Source: Chloroflexota bacterium
Lineage (GTDB): Bacteria; Chloroflexota; UBA5177
Direction: 5' to 3'
Length of the DNA: 42,323 bases
NCBI GenBank assembly: GCA_025449555.1
Contig: JANWJD010000206.1
Span: 1-42,323, forward strand
The notes beneath the pieces are model-generated. The model made no database searches and was not told where the DNA came from. It saw nothing but the letters and a program-made list of their open reading frames with translations. Positions 34,013 to 42,130 of the stretch are shown in pieces. A program made the position numbers and the translations under genes. How positions within the stretch are numbered: position 1 is the stretch's first letter; every line of letters begins with the position of its first letter.

Positions 34013-35862
34013 ACGTTCTCCCGCTCAATATCCTCCTTCCCGACCTGGCCTCCGTGTCGGAAAACATCGTCCCGTACGCCCGGTGTCTGCTTGATTCATT
34101 CGGGGGACAGGCGACACTGCTGAGCGTCGTCGAGGTGGCTGAAGATCGGTCGCTCAGTGAAGGCGCTCTCACTGCGCGGCGGCGGCGCGGACGCTTGATA
34201 AAACTGGCCGAGCGTCAAGGCGAAGCAGCATTTCGAGTCGAGGTACGCACGGCGCATTCGTACGGCGAGGCCGTTCGAGGTGCAGTCCTGGAGGACAACA
34301 CCAATTTCATGCTCCTGCCCTGGCGATCCTCGCGGCGGAGACTTAAGTGGTCCGCGCAACAAGGTCTCGTGGAGAATCCCCCGTGTGATCTCGCAGTCGT
34401 TAAACACACCGCCCAGCGCGACATTCGCACCGTGCTGGTGGCGGCGCGCGGAGGGCCGCACGCCAGACTTGCACTGCGCGTGGCAGAGGGTATCGCTGCG
34501 TCCACCGGGGCCGTCTTGACCCTGCTTCACATTAACCTTGTCCACTGGGATCAGGATCGGCGCACCCAGGAGGCCCGATTCTTCAGTGCTGTGGTGGACA
34601 GCGTGCAGTATGAAAAAGTTCAGCCCATGCAGGTCGAAGCCGAATCGGTTGAAGGCGTCCTCCTTGCGCAGGCGGCACAACACGACCTGGTCGTCATGGG
34701 AGCTGCCGGCCGCGACGACACCTCGCCCTATCTCTTCGGCCGCATTCCGACGACTGTCGCTCAGCGCGTGGACAGCTCGGTGATCGTGGTTAAAACGCAG
34801 GAGCCGGTGACAAGGCAGCTTTTTGGCGCCCCCGCCGGAGTTGCCCGTCCGGTAGCGGTCGGCATCTCCGACGTCGTCGATCGGTGGTTTGCTGAAAACA
34901 CGTTTCACAGTAGCGAGTTCAACAACCTCCCCTACCTGGTAGACCTGAAACGACGACAGGGGACGTCCATTAGCCTCGCACTTCCCACTCTGAACGAAGA
35001 GAAGACGGTCGGGAAGATCGTTTCCACCATCAAAAAGCAGCTCGTTGAGCGCTTTCCGCTGGTAGATGAGTTCATCGTCGTCGACAGCGGCTCTGAAGAC
35101 CGTACCGTGGAAATCGTCACGAACCTGGGGATACGTGTCGTCAACCACGCGGATATTCTTCCGCTGGAAGGGTCATATCGGGGCAAGGGAGAAGCGCTCT
35201 GGAAGAGTCTCCATGTCACCAGCGGCGACATCCTGGTGTGGGTCGATTCGGACATAACCGGCTTCAACCCTAAGTTCGTGTACGGACTCTTGGGTCCCTT
35301 GCTCACGCAGCCTCACCTCGGGTTTGTCAAAGGCTTTTATCGCAGGCCCTTGAACCTCGGCGGACAGATCTCGACGACCGGCGGCGGCCGGGTCACCGAG
35401 CTCACAGCTCGGCCCTTGATCAACCTGTTCTACCCGGAGCTTTCAGGCCTTGTGCAGCCGCTGGCCGGCGAAATGGCCGGACGTCGCCAGGTACTCGAGG
35501 CCGTCCCATACTTCACCGGGTACGGTGTCGAAACCGGCTTGCTGATCGACATCCTCGAGCGGTTCGGTCTCCGTTGCATCGCTCAGACGGATCTCGAGGT
35601 TCGCGTTCATCGCAATCAGACGCTTCTGTCGCTCAGCAAAATGGCATTCGCCATCGTGCAGGTGGTGGTCAAGCGATTGGGTGAGTCCAAACGCCTCGAG
35701 CTACTGGAGGATGTCAACTCCACCATGAAGTTGATTCACTATGGGCCGTCGGAGCTTTTCCTCGAGGTGCAAGAGGTACGCGAAAATGAGCGTCCACCCA
35801 TGGACACCGTATCGGACTACCGGCGTAGCCGTGAGCGGGATGTGGTGATGAATCGTACCTGA
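34009..35862 (+). CDS. Two USP domains fused to glucosyl-3-phosphoglycerate synthase
   Basis: A 617-residue fusion. Residues about 1-135 form a degenerate universal stress protein domain without the ATP loop. Residues about 136-275 are a second USP domain with GAAGRDDTSPYLFGRIP, which fits G-x2-G-x9-G. From about 320 a GT-A domain of the GpgS type starts with SLALPTLNEEKTVGKIV. It has YRGKGEALWKSL, VWVDSDI (DxD near residue 411), FVKGFYRRPLNLGG, GGRVTELTARPLINLFYPEL, QPLAGEMAGRRQVLE, TGYGVETGLLIDI and HRNQ. GpgS joins glucose to 3-phosphoglycerate. The USP domains may gate activity by ATP or stress. No GpgP phosphatase gene is seen nearby. Confidence 0.9.
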   Translation: MNVLPLNILLPDLASVSENIVPYARCLLDSFGGQATLLSVVEVAEDRSLSEGALTARRRRGRLIKLAERQGEAAFRVEVRTAHSYGEAVRGAVLEDNTNFMLLPWRSSRRRLKWSAQQGLVENPPCDLAVVKHTAQRDIRTVLVAARGGPHARLALRVAEGIAASTGAVLTLLHINLVHWDQDRRTQEARFFSAVVDSVQYEKVQPMQVEAESVEGVLLAQAAQHDLVVMGAAGRDDTSPYLFGRIPTTVAQRVDSSVIVVKTQEPVTRQLFGAPAGVARPVAVGISDVVDRWFAENTFHSSEFNNLPYLVDLKRRQGTSISLALPTLNEEKTVGKIVSTIKKQLVERFPLVDEFIVVDSGSEDRTVEIVTNLGIRVVNHADILPLEGSYRGKGEALWKSLHVTSGDILVWVDSDITGFNPKFVYGLLGPLLTQPHLGFVKGFYRRPLNLGGQISTTGGGRVTELTARPLINLFYPELSGLVQPLAGEMAGRRQVLEAVPYFTGYGVETGLLIDILERFGLRCIAQTDLEVRVHRNQTLLSLSKMAFAIVQVVVKRLGESKRLELLEDVNSTMKLIHYGPSELFLEVQEVRENERPPMDTVSDYRRSRERDVVMNRT

Positions 35863-36063
35863 GCCGAATCCGGCCAATTTGAAGGCGATGATCAGGATCG
35901 CGAATGCCCCCACAATGATCACCGTGCGGACCGCCATGGCGCATCCCATGCCGGCAGTCGCCGCTGCTATATCGAGGCATCCGACGCGTTCGTCACCCTC
36001 TGTGTCACCGTCTGTGTCACGTTGTGGGGGATGTGCGGGTGCGTCCACGTATCCGGCTCGCGC

Positions 36064-36411
36064 TTAGTCGCCATCAGGCGAAAATCGTGAGGGAGCGGGC
36101 TTCGGCACCCGCACGCCGGCCGGTCCGCAGATGGTCGTCTGACAGGCCAGGCGCAACTTCCCGACTTCCGATCCAAGCCGTTCTCGCTCGAGCATGGTTA
36201 CCCGGGACAACCCATCCGCGCCCGACACAACCTCCACCCTGCACGACGTGCAGAACCCGCGTCCGCCGCAAATGTGTCTGTGGTCGATCCCCGCGTCCAG
36301 AATTGCATCGAGCAAGCGTTGACCGAGCGCGGCCTCGATCGCTTGTGAACCGTACTCAATCGTGATAGCCTGCGCACCCGTGTGGCGCTGAGTTGGAACC
36401 CCGTCACGCAT
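36064..36411 (-). CDS. 2Fe-2S plant-type ferredoxin
   Basis: A 115-residue protein with the 2Fe-2S signature ICGGRGFCTSCRVEV and a fourth cysteine in LRLACQT. It is an electron carrier or a domain of a redox system; no partner reductase or oxidoreductase lies beside it. ATG 36411 has AAGGGA about 9 nt upstream; an in-frame GTG further upstream would add an unrelated-looking basic extension. The C-terminal tail (VPKPAPSRFSPDGD) is short and disordered. The 250 bp between this gene and cca hold only a 7-bp inverted repeat (36450-36474) and no convincing ORF. Confidence 0.87.
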   Translation of the reverse strand: MRDGVPTQRHTGAQAITIEYGSQAIEAALGQRLLDAILDAGIDHRHICGGRGFCTSCRVEVVSGADGLSRVTMLERERLGSEVGKLRLACQTTICGPAGVRVPKPAPSRFSPDGD

Positions 36412-36664
36412 GAATATTCCCTTGCCGTCCTCGACGGAGTTTCGATATGGCCGGCCCGCGAAGCAGTGGCCGGCTGCTCGATCGCCCCGCACCACGGCGG
36501 CGAGACATTGCTCCGTGGCCGCGCCCTCCAGCCCAATTGCACATGAATGATTCCTCGGGAACCCACTCCCAGCTGTCGATGCCCACTATCCCGCCGGATC
36601 TTGCACCGCGGCCGAAGACCCCAGCAGTGAGTGTGTCAACGCTTCAATCCTGGACAGCATTCTA

Positions 36665-38074
36665 TCAAGCTTCCTCCAGCACTCGGTCCGCGATGGTCCA
36701 GGCGGATTCGGCATCATCGTGCTCCAGAGTTCCATCCAGCACTGCCTCCAGCAATCGATCCTTAACCATTTGGATCCATGGCCCGGGTGGTCGCGAGTAG
36801 TGCATCATCAAATCGTCGCCGGAAAGCGGGCTCTTCATGGACCGGATTTGCTCTGAGCCCAGCGCACGTAGACGGTGCTCCAGCTCGTCGAACCTTCGGC
36901 TGTTAACCGATGTTCCATCGTGCGAATGCCCTGCCGCGTCCGCCCTCGCCAGCTCGACGGCAATGTCCATATCGCCCCCGAGTCGCAGGCAAAGCCGGCG
37001 CACCGCGCCGTCGGACCAGTCGGGTGAGAAAGCGTGCAGTTGCATGTGCGTCTCGACTAACTTCGCAACAGTCTCAACCACTGTGCCCGGGTAACGCAGA
37101 CCTGTTAACGTCTGGCGGGCAATCTCGGCGCCTCGTGTCTCATGGTGGAAAAACCGTGTTCTGCCGTCCGGCTCGTTGGTGCGCGTGGCGGGTTTGGCAA
37201 TGTCGTGGAGCAATGCTGCCCAACGCACTTCCAGTTTTGGCTGGACGGCCGCCAGAACCCGCATGGTGTGATCCCACAATGAAAGTGGGTGGTTCGGACC
37301 GTGGTCGGACATCCGCGTCAACTCGTGGAGTTCGGGAACCGAGTGCTCGAACAGATTGAAGTCGCGCAGCATGGTGAGCGCGGCCCCGGCATATTCGCTC
37401 TCCAGCAACCTTGTATATTCGTCTCGAACGCGTTCCCGAGAGATGCACGCGAGCTCCGGGCCGATGACATGCATGGCGGTTGCCGTGGACGTCTCGATCC
37501 GCAACTGAAGGCGCGCCGCGAACCGGACTCCCCGCAACAGTCGCAGCGGGTCTTCGCGGTATCGGGCCTCCGGATCTCCGACCGCCCGTAGGACTCGGTT
37601 TGCCAGGTCGTCCGCTCCATGAAACGGATCGATCAATCGCTCCGAGAGCGGATCGAACGCCATTGCATTGATCGAAAAGTCGCGGCGTGATAAGTCCTGG
37701 TGGATGGTTCGGCCGAACTCCACGGCCGGTTTCCGAGAACCGTGCTCATACACCTCGCGCGACCGGAAAGTCGTTACCTCAATCGTGTATCCGTGCACCC
37801 GCGTGCCGATGGTCCCGAACTTCTCGCCGAGCCGGTAGGGTGGGTGCCCCGCAAACTCTTCCAGCAGTTCGGCGGTTTGCGGCGGGGTCGCCGGCGTGGC
37901 GAAATCGAGTTCGAGGCTCGCGATACCGAGTAACCGGTCGCGCACCGCGCCGCCCACCAGGTACAGGTCGAGTCCACGATCTCTGAAAAAGAACGTCATG
38001 CGCTGCGAAAGTTCCAATTCGGACGCGAGATCTTGATCGGATCGGGGCTCTATGGATGCGGAGCTGGAAGACAT
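36665..38074 (-). CDS. cca: CCA tRNA nucleotidyltransferase with HD domain
   Basis: Class II nucleotidyltransferase that adds or repairs the tRNA CCA end. The N-terminal domain has YLVGGAVRDRLLG and RRDFSINAMAFDP. REDPLRLLRGVRFAARL is the nucleotide-binding region. The central HD domain has AALLHDIAKPATR and FFHHETRGAEIA. At the catalytic carboxylates the sequence is LELDFAT, so the usual D-x-D is E-x-D (Glu55 and Asp57 from this start). ATG 38074 is chosen, with a weak GAGAG site; GTG 38116 in frame is the alternative. It is divergent from nrdR. Confidence 0.9.
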   Translation of the reverse strand: MSSSSASIEPRSDQDLASELELSQRMTFFFRDRGLDLYLVGGAVRDRLLGIASLELDFATPATPPQTAELLEEFAGHPPYRLGEKFGTIGTRVHGYTIEVTTFRSREVYEHGSRKPAVEFGRTIHQDLSRRDFSINAMAFDPLSERLIDPFHGADDLANRVLRAVGDPEARYREDPLRLLRGVRFAARLQLRIETSTATAMHVIGPELACISRERVRDEYTRLLESEYAGAALTMLRDFNLFEHSVPELHELTRMSDHGPNHPLSLWDHTMRVLAAVQPKLEVRWAALLHDIAKPATRTNEPDGRTRFFHHETRGAEIARQTLTGLRYPGTVVETVAKLVETHMQLHAFSPDWSDGAVRRLCLRLGGDMDIAVELARADAAGHSHDGTSVNSRRFDELEHRLRALGSEQIRSMKSPLSGDDLMMHYSRPPGPWIQMVKDRLLEAVLDGTLEHDDAESAWTIADRVLEEA

Positions 38075-38206
38075 GGACACTCTCGGGATGTCGGCTTTTC
38101 GGTCGTGTCGCCGCACCGCCCTGCACTTCCATTGGCTAAGTCGGAAGCGGTGAATGTCGGCGTGATTCGGTTCAAAAATGGTCGTCGTCCAACGGGGGTA
38201 TTCAGG

Positions 38207-38212
38207 TACAAT
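38207..38212 (+). promoter_or_regulatory. -10 element before nrdR
   Basis: TACAAT at 38207-38212 precedes nrdR with a predicted start near 38219. The -35 is poor. It lies in the divergent cca/nrdR gap. No convincing pair of NrdR boxes was seen. Confidence 0.35.
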
Positions 38213-38263
38213 TTAAGGCATTTACATAAGTCGTCGGAACGAGGCTCAGGGTGAGGGAGCGCA

Positions 38264-38740
38264 ATGAAGTGCCCGTTTTGCGGTCACAACGACTCGCGGG
38301 TGGTGGACTCACGGGATATCGAAGCCGGAGAGAGCATCCGGCGGCGGCGCGAGTGTCCAGCATGTGGACAGCGCTTCAGCACTTACGAACGCGTGGCGCT
38401 GAGCTTGCAGGTGGTGAAACGGGACGGCAGGCGCGAGGAGTTCGATCGGCAAAAGCTGGTCAAGAATATGTGGAAGGCCTGCGAAAAACGCGATCTTCCA
38501 GTGGACGCGATCGAAGCAATCGCGCGCAATATCGAACACCGCATCCACCGGTTGGGCACGCCCGAAGTGCCCAGTACAGTGGTAGGGGAATACGCCATGG
38601 ACGCGCTGCGGGAGATCGATGAGATTGCCTACATCCGGTTCGCCAGTGTCTACAAATCGTTCGCGGATCTGGATGATATGCGCCTCGAGATGGAGAAGCT
38701 TCTGACTCCGCCGACGGTAGAACACGAGCAGGTCAGCTAA
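38264..38740 (+). CDS. nrdR: Transcriptional repressor NrdR
   Basis: Represses ribonucleotide reductase genes in response to nucleotides. The 158-residue protein starts with a zinc ribbon, MKCPFCGHNDSRVVDSRD then CPACGQRFSTYERV (four Cys). An ATP-cone domain follows at about 49-139 (VVKRDGRREEFDRQKLVKNM and STVVGEYAMDALREID). ATG 38264 has GAGGGAG upstream. It heads the run pgeF, yggS, yggT, yggU and hisS; no nrd genes are in the window. Confidence 0.97.
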   Translation: MKCPFCGHNDSRVVDSRDIEAGESIRRRRECPACGQRFSTYERVALSLQVVKRDGRREEFDRQKLVKNMWKACEKRDLPVDAIEAIARNIEHRIHRLGTPEVPSTVVGEYAMDALREIDEIAYIRFASVYKSFADLDDMRLEMEKLLTPPTVEHEQVS

Positions 38741-38746
38741 GTCGGC

Positions 38747-39565
38747 GTGTCGGACCTAGAAGTGCAGGCCGAGCTCGACCTGCTGCGATACGATCTGTTC
38801 GCCGGCATTCGCCACGGCATAAGCACCCGCCACGGTGGCATAAGCGATCCACCCTATGACTCCCTGAACCTCGGCTTCTCGACTCTCGATGACGAAGAGT
38901 GTGTAGCCGAGAACCGGTCTAACTTTGCGCGGGCTCTGGGGATTACTTCCGTGGAACTGACCACGGCACATCTGACCCACGGCAGCGATGTTGCCGTGTT
39001 CGATGCCACCACCCCGGATGACTGGCCGAGAGCCTGGCATCCGGTGCGTGCCGGTTCCCGGCGTTTCACCTGGGTTTTTGAAGCAGACGCGGTCATCAGC
39101 AACGTCACCGGGCTCACCTTCTTGCTTACCGCTGCCGATTGCACGCCGATTTTCTTCCTGGATCGGTTGCGCGGAGTGGTCGGAGCGGCACATGCGGGAT
39201 GGCGTGGCACGGCCCGCGGGATCGCCGGCCATGTCGTCCGGCACATGACCCGCTCCTTTGGGACCTACCCCGCGGACTTGGTTGCAGGCATCGGCCCGTC
39301 GATGGGGCCCTGCTGCTATACGGTGGGACGCGAGGTGGTAGACGCGTTCGAGACCTTCGGTACACGTCCCGCGTTGGTTGCAAATGGTGATTCCGTTCGC
39401 CTGGACTTATGGGAATCGAATCGCGTGCAACTACAAGCCGCCGGCGTGCCTTCCGACTCGATCGAAACCATGGGGCTCTGCACCGGCTGCCACGTGTCGG
39501 ATTTCTTCTCACATCGAGCCGAGCAGGGCCGAACCGGACGCATGGCTGGCGCCATCGGACTGTAA
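38747..39565 (+). CDS. pgeF: PgeF/YfiH family protein (peptidoglycan editing or purine nucleoside enzyme)
   Basis: A 272-residue LACC1/YfiH family protein. Motifs are ISTRHGGISDPPYDSLNLGF, THGSDV, LTAADCTPIFF and VGAAHAGWRGTARGI, which give the metal-binding His and Cys residues. The family has been reported as a peptidoglycan editing factor and as a purine nucleoside phosphorylase or deaminase. Start GTG 38747, 6 bp after nrdR. The stop overlaps yggS as TAATG. The pgeF-yggS order matches the ylmD-ylmE pair of Gram-positive cell division clusters, but sepF is absent here. Confidence 0.92.
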   Translation: MSDLEVQAELDLLRYDLFAGIRHGISTRHGGISDPPYDSLNLGFSTLDDEECVAENRSNFARALGITSVELTTAHLTHGSDVAVFDATTPDDWPRAWHPVRAGSRRFTWVFEADAVISNVTGLTFLLTAADCTPIFFLDRLRGVVGAAHAGWRGTARGIAGHVVRHMTRSFGTYPADLVAGIGPSMGPCCYTVGREVVDAFETFGTRPALVANGDSVRLDLWESNRVQLQAAGVPSDSIETMGLCTGCHVSDFFSHRAEQGRTGRMAGAIGL

Positions 39566-40281
39566 TGGATCTGGAAGACGTCAAAACACGTCTCGACGAG
39601 ATTCGGACAAGCTTGAAGGAGATCTCCGACCACGCTGGGCGAAACGACCAGGTCACGCTCGTCGCTGTTTCAAAGACCGTCGATGTGGCAAGACTATGCG
39701 CGGCCATCGACGCCGGGCAGCGAATATTTGGAGAGAACCGGGTCCAGGAAGCGGTAGCGAAAATGGATTCGCTCCCCGAACGAGCTCCGATCGTAGCCTG
39801 GCACCTGCTCGGCCATGTGCAGACCAACAAAGTCAAGACAGTAGTTGGGCGATTCGCCTGCGTTCAATCGGTCGATAGTTTCCGACTCGCGAGTGAGCTG
39901 AATCGGCGATCTCAGGATGCGGGGGTCCGTCTTTCCGTGCTCCTGGAGGTCAATGTTGCGGCAGAAGCAACCAAATCTGGCTTCGAACCCGATGCACTGC
40001 GGCGCGAGGTAGGGGCGATTTTCGACCTGAGTGCGTTGCATGTGCAGGGCTTGATGACAAGTGCTCCCCTCGCATCCGACGCCGAGGACGTTCGCCGGGT
40101 TTTCCGTACTTTGCGAGAACTCAGGGACGGAATCCGGGATGATCACGCGGTAGAGGGGTTTGTTCACCTGTCCATGGGGATGACCAACGACTACCGGGTG
40201 GCTGTCGAGGAAGGCGCTACAATAGTGCGCATTGGACGAGCGCTGTTTGGTGACAGGCCGACCGCTCCAAAAGTGAGATAA
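39565..40281 (+). CDS. yggS: PLP homeostasis protein YggS
   Basis: A 238-residue, PLP-binding, single-domain barrel protein involved in vitamin B6 and amino-acid homeostasis, with no catalytic reaction known. TLVAVSKTVDVARL contains the PLP lysine. IFGENRVQEAVAK, WHLLGHVQTNKVK and SMGMTNDYRVAVEEGATIV with RIGRALFG are all canonical. ATG 39565 overlaps the pgeF stop by 1 nt. yggT follows after 2 bp. Confidence 0.95.
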   Translation: MDLEDVKTRLDEIRTSLKEISDHAGRNDQVTLVAVSKTVDVARLCAAIDAGQRIFGENRVQEAVAKMDSLPERAPIVAWHLLGHVQTNKVKTVVGRFACVQSVDSFRLASELNRRSQDAGVRLSVLLEVNVAAEATKSGFEPDALRREVGAIFDLSALHVQGLMTSAPLASDAEDVRRVFRTLRELRDGIRDDHAVEGFVHLSMGMTNDYRVAVEEGATIVRIGRALFGDRPTAPKVR

Positions 40282-40283
40282 AC

Positions 40284-40550
40284 GTGATCAGCACGATCAT
40301 CACATTCATCCATATACTCGCCACTGTGCTGTTGATTGCGATCATTATTCGGGCCTTGATGAGCTGGATTATGCCGCAGGATGGAAGCGGCCTGACCCGT
40401 GTGCTCTTGGACATCACAGAGCCAATTTTGGCGCCCATTCGGCGGGTACTCCCGCCGGTGGCGGGCATCGACTTCTCGCCCATTCTGGCGATGATTCTGG
40501 TGCAACTCGTCAGCCAGCTCGTTACTCAATTGCTCGCATCGTCGGCTTAG
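40284..40550 (+). CDS. yggT: YggT family membrane protein
   Basis: An 88-residue protein with two hydrophobic helices, one at the N-terminus (IITFIHILATVLLIAIIIRA) and one near the C-terminus (FSPILAMILVQLVSQLVTQL). TEPILAPIRRVLPP between them is the YggT signature. Its role is not established; links to division, osmotic tolerance and chloroplast factors have been reported. Start GTG 40284. Confidence 0.9.
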   Translation: MISTIITFIHILATVLLIAIIIRALMSWIMPQDGSGLTRVLLDITEPILAPIRRVLPPVAGIDFSPILAMILVQLVSQLVTQLLASSA

Positions 40551-40559
40551 CGCCGGGTT

Positions 40560-40835
40560 GTGGCTCGCCTCCATCTCGTCGTTTCACCCGGAGCCAGGCG
40601 AAATGAACTGGAGTGGCAGCCGGACGGGGTGCTTCGAGCCCATGTGACTGCGCCCGCCGCGGAGGGGAAGGCCAACCGTGCGCTCCTCATACTTCTTGCT
40701 CAGCGTTTCCACGTTCCCAAATCATCTGTCTCAATTACGCGCGGCGCGGCGTCTCGACATAAAGTCGTAGAGGTGGCTGGTCTACCGGACGACGAACTCC
40801 TCGCCAGACTGAAACACATGGAGAGAGAATATTGA
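40560..40835 (+). CDS. yggU: DUF167 family protein YggU
   Basis: A 91-residue DUF167 protein. VSPGARRNEL and LRAHVTAPAAEGKANRALL followed by LLAQRFHVPKSSVSITRG are diagnostic. Function is unknown. Start GTG 40560. The stop overlaps the hisS TTG as TTGA, so hisS translation may depend on this gene. Confidence 0.92.
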   Translation: MARLHLVVSPGARRNELEWQPDGVLRAHVTAPAAEGKANRALLILLAQRFHVPKSSVSITRGAASRHKVVEVAGLPDDELLARLKHMEREY

Positions 40836-42130
40836 CGGAGTTTGCTACCCCTCGCGGGACGGTCGACATTCTGCCCGACGACTGGGCGCATTGGGACTTC
40901 GTCGTCGACACCGCGCGGCGAATTGCGGGGCTGTACGGTTATCGCCGCATTGAAACGCCCACCCTGGGGGATGTGTCCCTTTACGTGCGTGCGACCGGAG
41001 AAGCCACTGATATCGTCCAGAAGGAGATGTACGCCTTCCGGGATCAGGGTGGCGACGATCTTACGCTCCGCCCCGAGGGCACTGCGCATGTCGTGCGGGC
41101 GTACTTCCAGCACGTGTTGAATCGACTGCCGCAGCCGGTAAAGCTGTACTACATCGAGCGCATGTACCGGCGGGAAGCTCCGCAGCGCGGCCGCTTGCGT
41201 GAACATCATCAATTCGGCTGCGAGGCGATCGGATCGGCCGATCCGGCGGTCGACGTTGAAATGCTCGCGTTGCTGCATCAGTTCTATGGAGCCCTTGGCT
41301 TATCTGGGCTGACGCTTCATTTGAACAGCATGGGCGACGGCGCCTGTCGACCTGCGTATCTCCAGGCGCTCACTGCGTATCTTCAGGTGCACCAGGCCGA
41401 ATTGGCTGCCCTCGACCGGGAACGACTCTCCCGAAACCCACTTCGGGTGTTGGATACGAAGGAGGCCAGATCTCAGGCTGTGGTGGCCGGGGCGCCATCG
41501 ATTCTGGACTACCTCTGCATCCCCTGTCGCGAACACTGGCACGCGGTGCGGGCCGGCCTGGAGGCGCTGAGCATCGCATACGAGGTCGATCCCGCGCTGG
41601 TCCGTGGTCTCGACTATTACACGCACACTGTATTCGAATTTCAGGCACCGTATGAGGGCGCCCAGTCCGCCGTTGGAGGTGGGGGGCGGTACGACGGTCT
41701 GGCTGAAACACTCGGAGCCCCACCCACTCCCGGCATAGGATTCGGCAGTGGAATTGAGCGGCTGATTCTGACTATGAAAGAGCAGGGAGTGATGCCACCC
41801 CCTCCTGCGCGTCTGCGGGTCTATGTCGCTCATGTCGGTCAAGATGCGGCGAGCGCTGCCGGCCGCGTCTCGACCGCTCTGCGAGCCGTCGGCGTGGCTG
41901 TCATCATGTCCTTCGGCAGTCGCAGCTTGAAAGCACAGATGAAGGCGGCAAATTCCGCGGGAGCCTACTATGCCCTCATCATCGGTGAAGACGAGGTCAG
42001 CACGGGCACCGTTACGCTCCGCGACCTTGCGTCCGGCCAGCAAATGACACTCCCGGAGTCGGAAGTCGCGGCCGCTGTGGTGCCGTGGGATACGCCTCCT
42101 CCCGGCCTCGAGACCCGCGATTCGAAGTGA
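40832..42130 (+). CDS. hisS: Histidyl-tRNA synthetase
   Basis: Charges tRNA-His. The 432-residue class II enzyme has PRGTVDILPDDWAHWDFV, LTLRPEGTAHVVRAY (motif 2 region), the His-specific GLDYYTHTVFEF, SAVGGGGRYDGLAE and GIGFGSGIERLIL (motif 3). The C-terminal anticodon-binding domain begins near LRVYVAHVG. The TTG start at 40832 overlaps the yggU stop and has GAGAGAG upstream. The 193 bp after the stop contain only a 6-bp inverted repeat (42244-42262) and no T run or ORF. Confidence 0.97.
   Translation: MTEFATPRGTVDILPDDWAHWDFVVDTARRIAGLYGYRRIETPTLGDVSLYVRATGEATDIVQKEMYAFRDQGGDDLTLRPEGTAHVVRAYFQHVLNRLPQPVKLYYIERMYRREAPQRGRLREHHQFGCEAIGSADPAVDVEMLALLHQFYGALGLSGLTLHLNSMGDGACRPAYLQALTAYLQVHQAELAALDRERLSRNPLRVLDTKEARSQAVVAGAPSILDYLCIPCREHWHAVRAGLEALSIAYEVDPALVRGLDYYTHTVFEFQAPYEGAQSAVGGGGRYDGLAETLGAPPTPGIGFGSGIERLILTMKEQGVMPPPPARLRVYVAHVGQDAASAAGRVSTALRAVGVAVIMSFGSRSLKAQMKAANSAGAYYALIIGEDEVSTGTVTLRDLASGQQMTLPESEVAAAVVPWDTPPPGLETRDSK

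Noticed and set aside
34096-35148. 350-codon minus-strand frame opposite the USP-GpgS gene
   Set aside because: Shadow of the + strand gene, whose USP and GpgS motifs run through the whole region.
35701-36048. 115-codon minus-strand frame with one hydrophobic stretch (MAVRTVIIVGAFAILIIAF) after the GpgS fusion gene
   Set aside because: About 160 nt lie antisense to the well-supported end of the GpgS fusion, the N-terminus comes from short direct repeats (tgtgtcac), and no ribosome binding site was found. A real small membrane protein starting near the hydrophobic part cannot be excluded.
36412-36664. Gap between the ferredoxin and cca genes, with short frames and a 7-bp GCCGGCC inverted repeat (36450-36474)
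   Set aside because: No frame has a ribosome binding site or recognisable motif, and the repeat has no T run.
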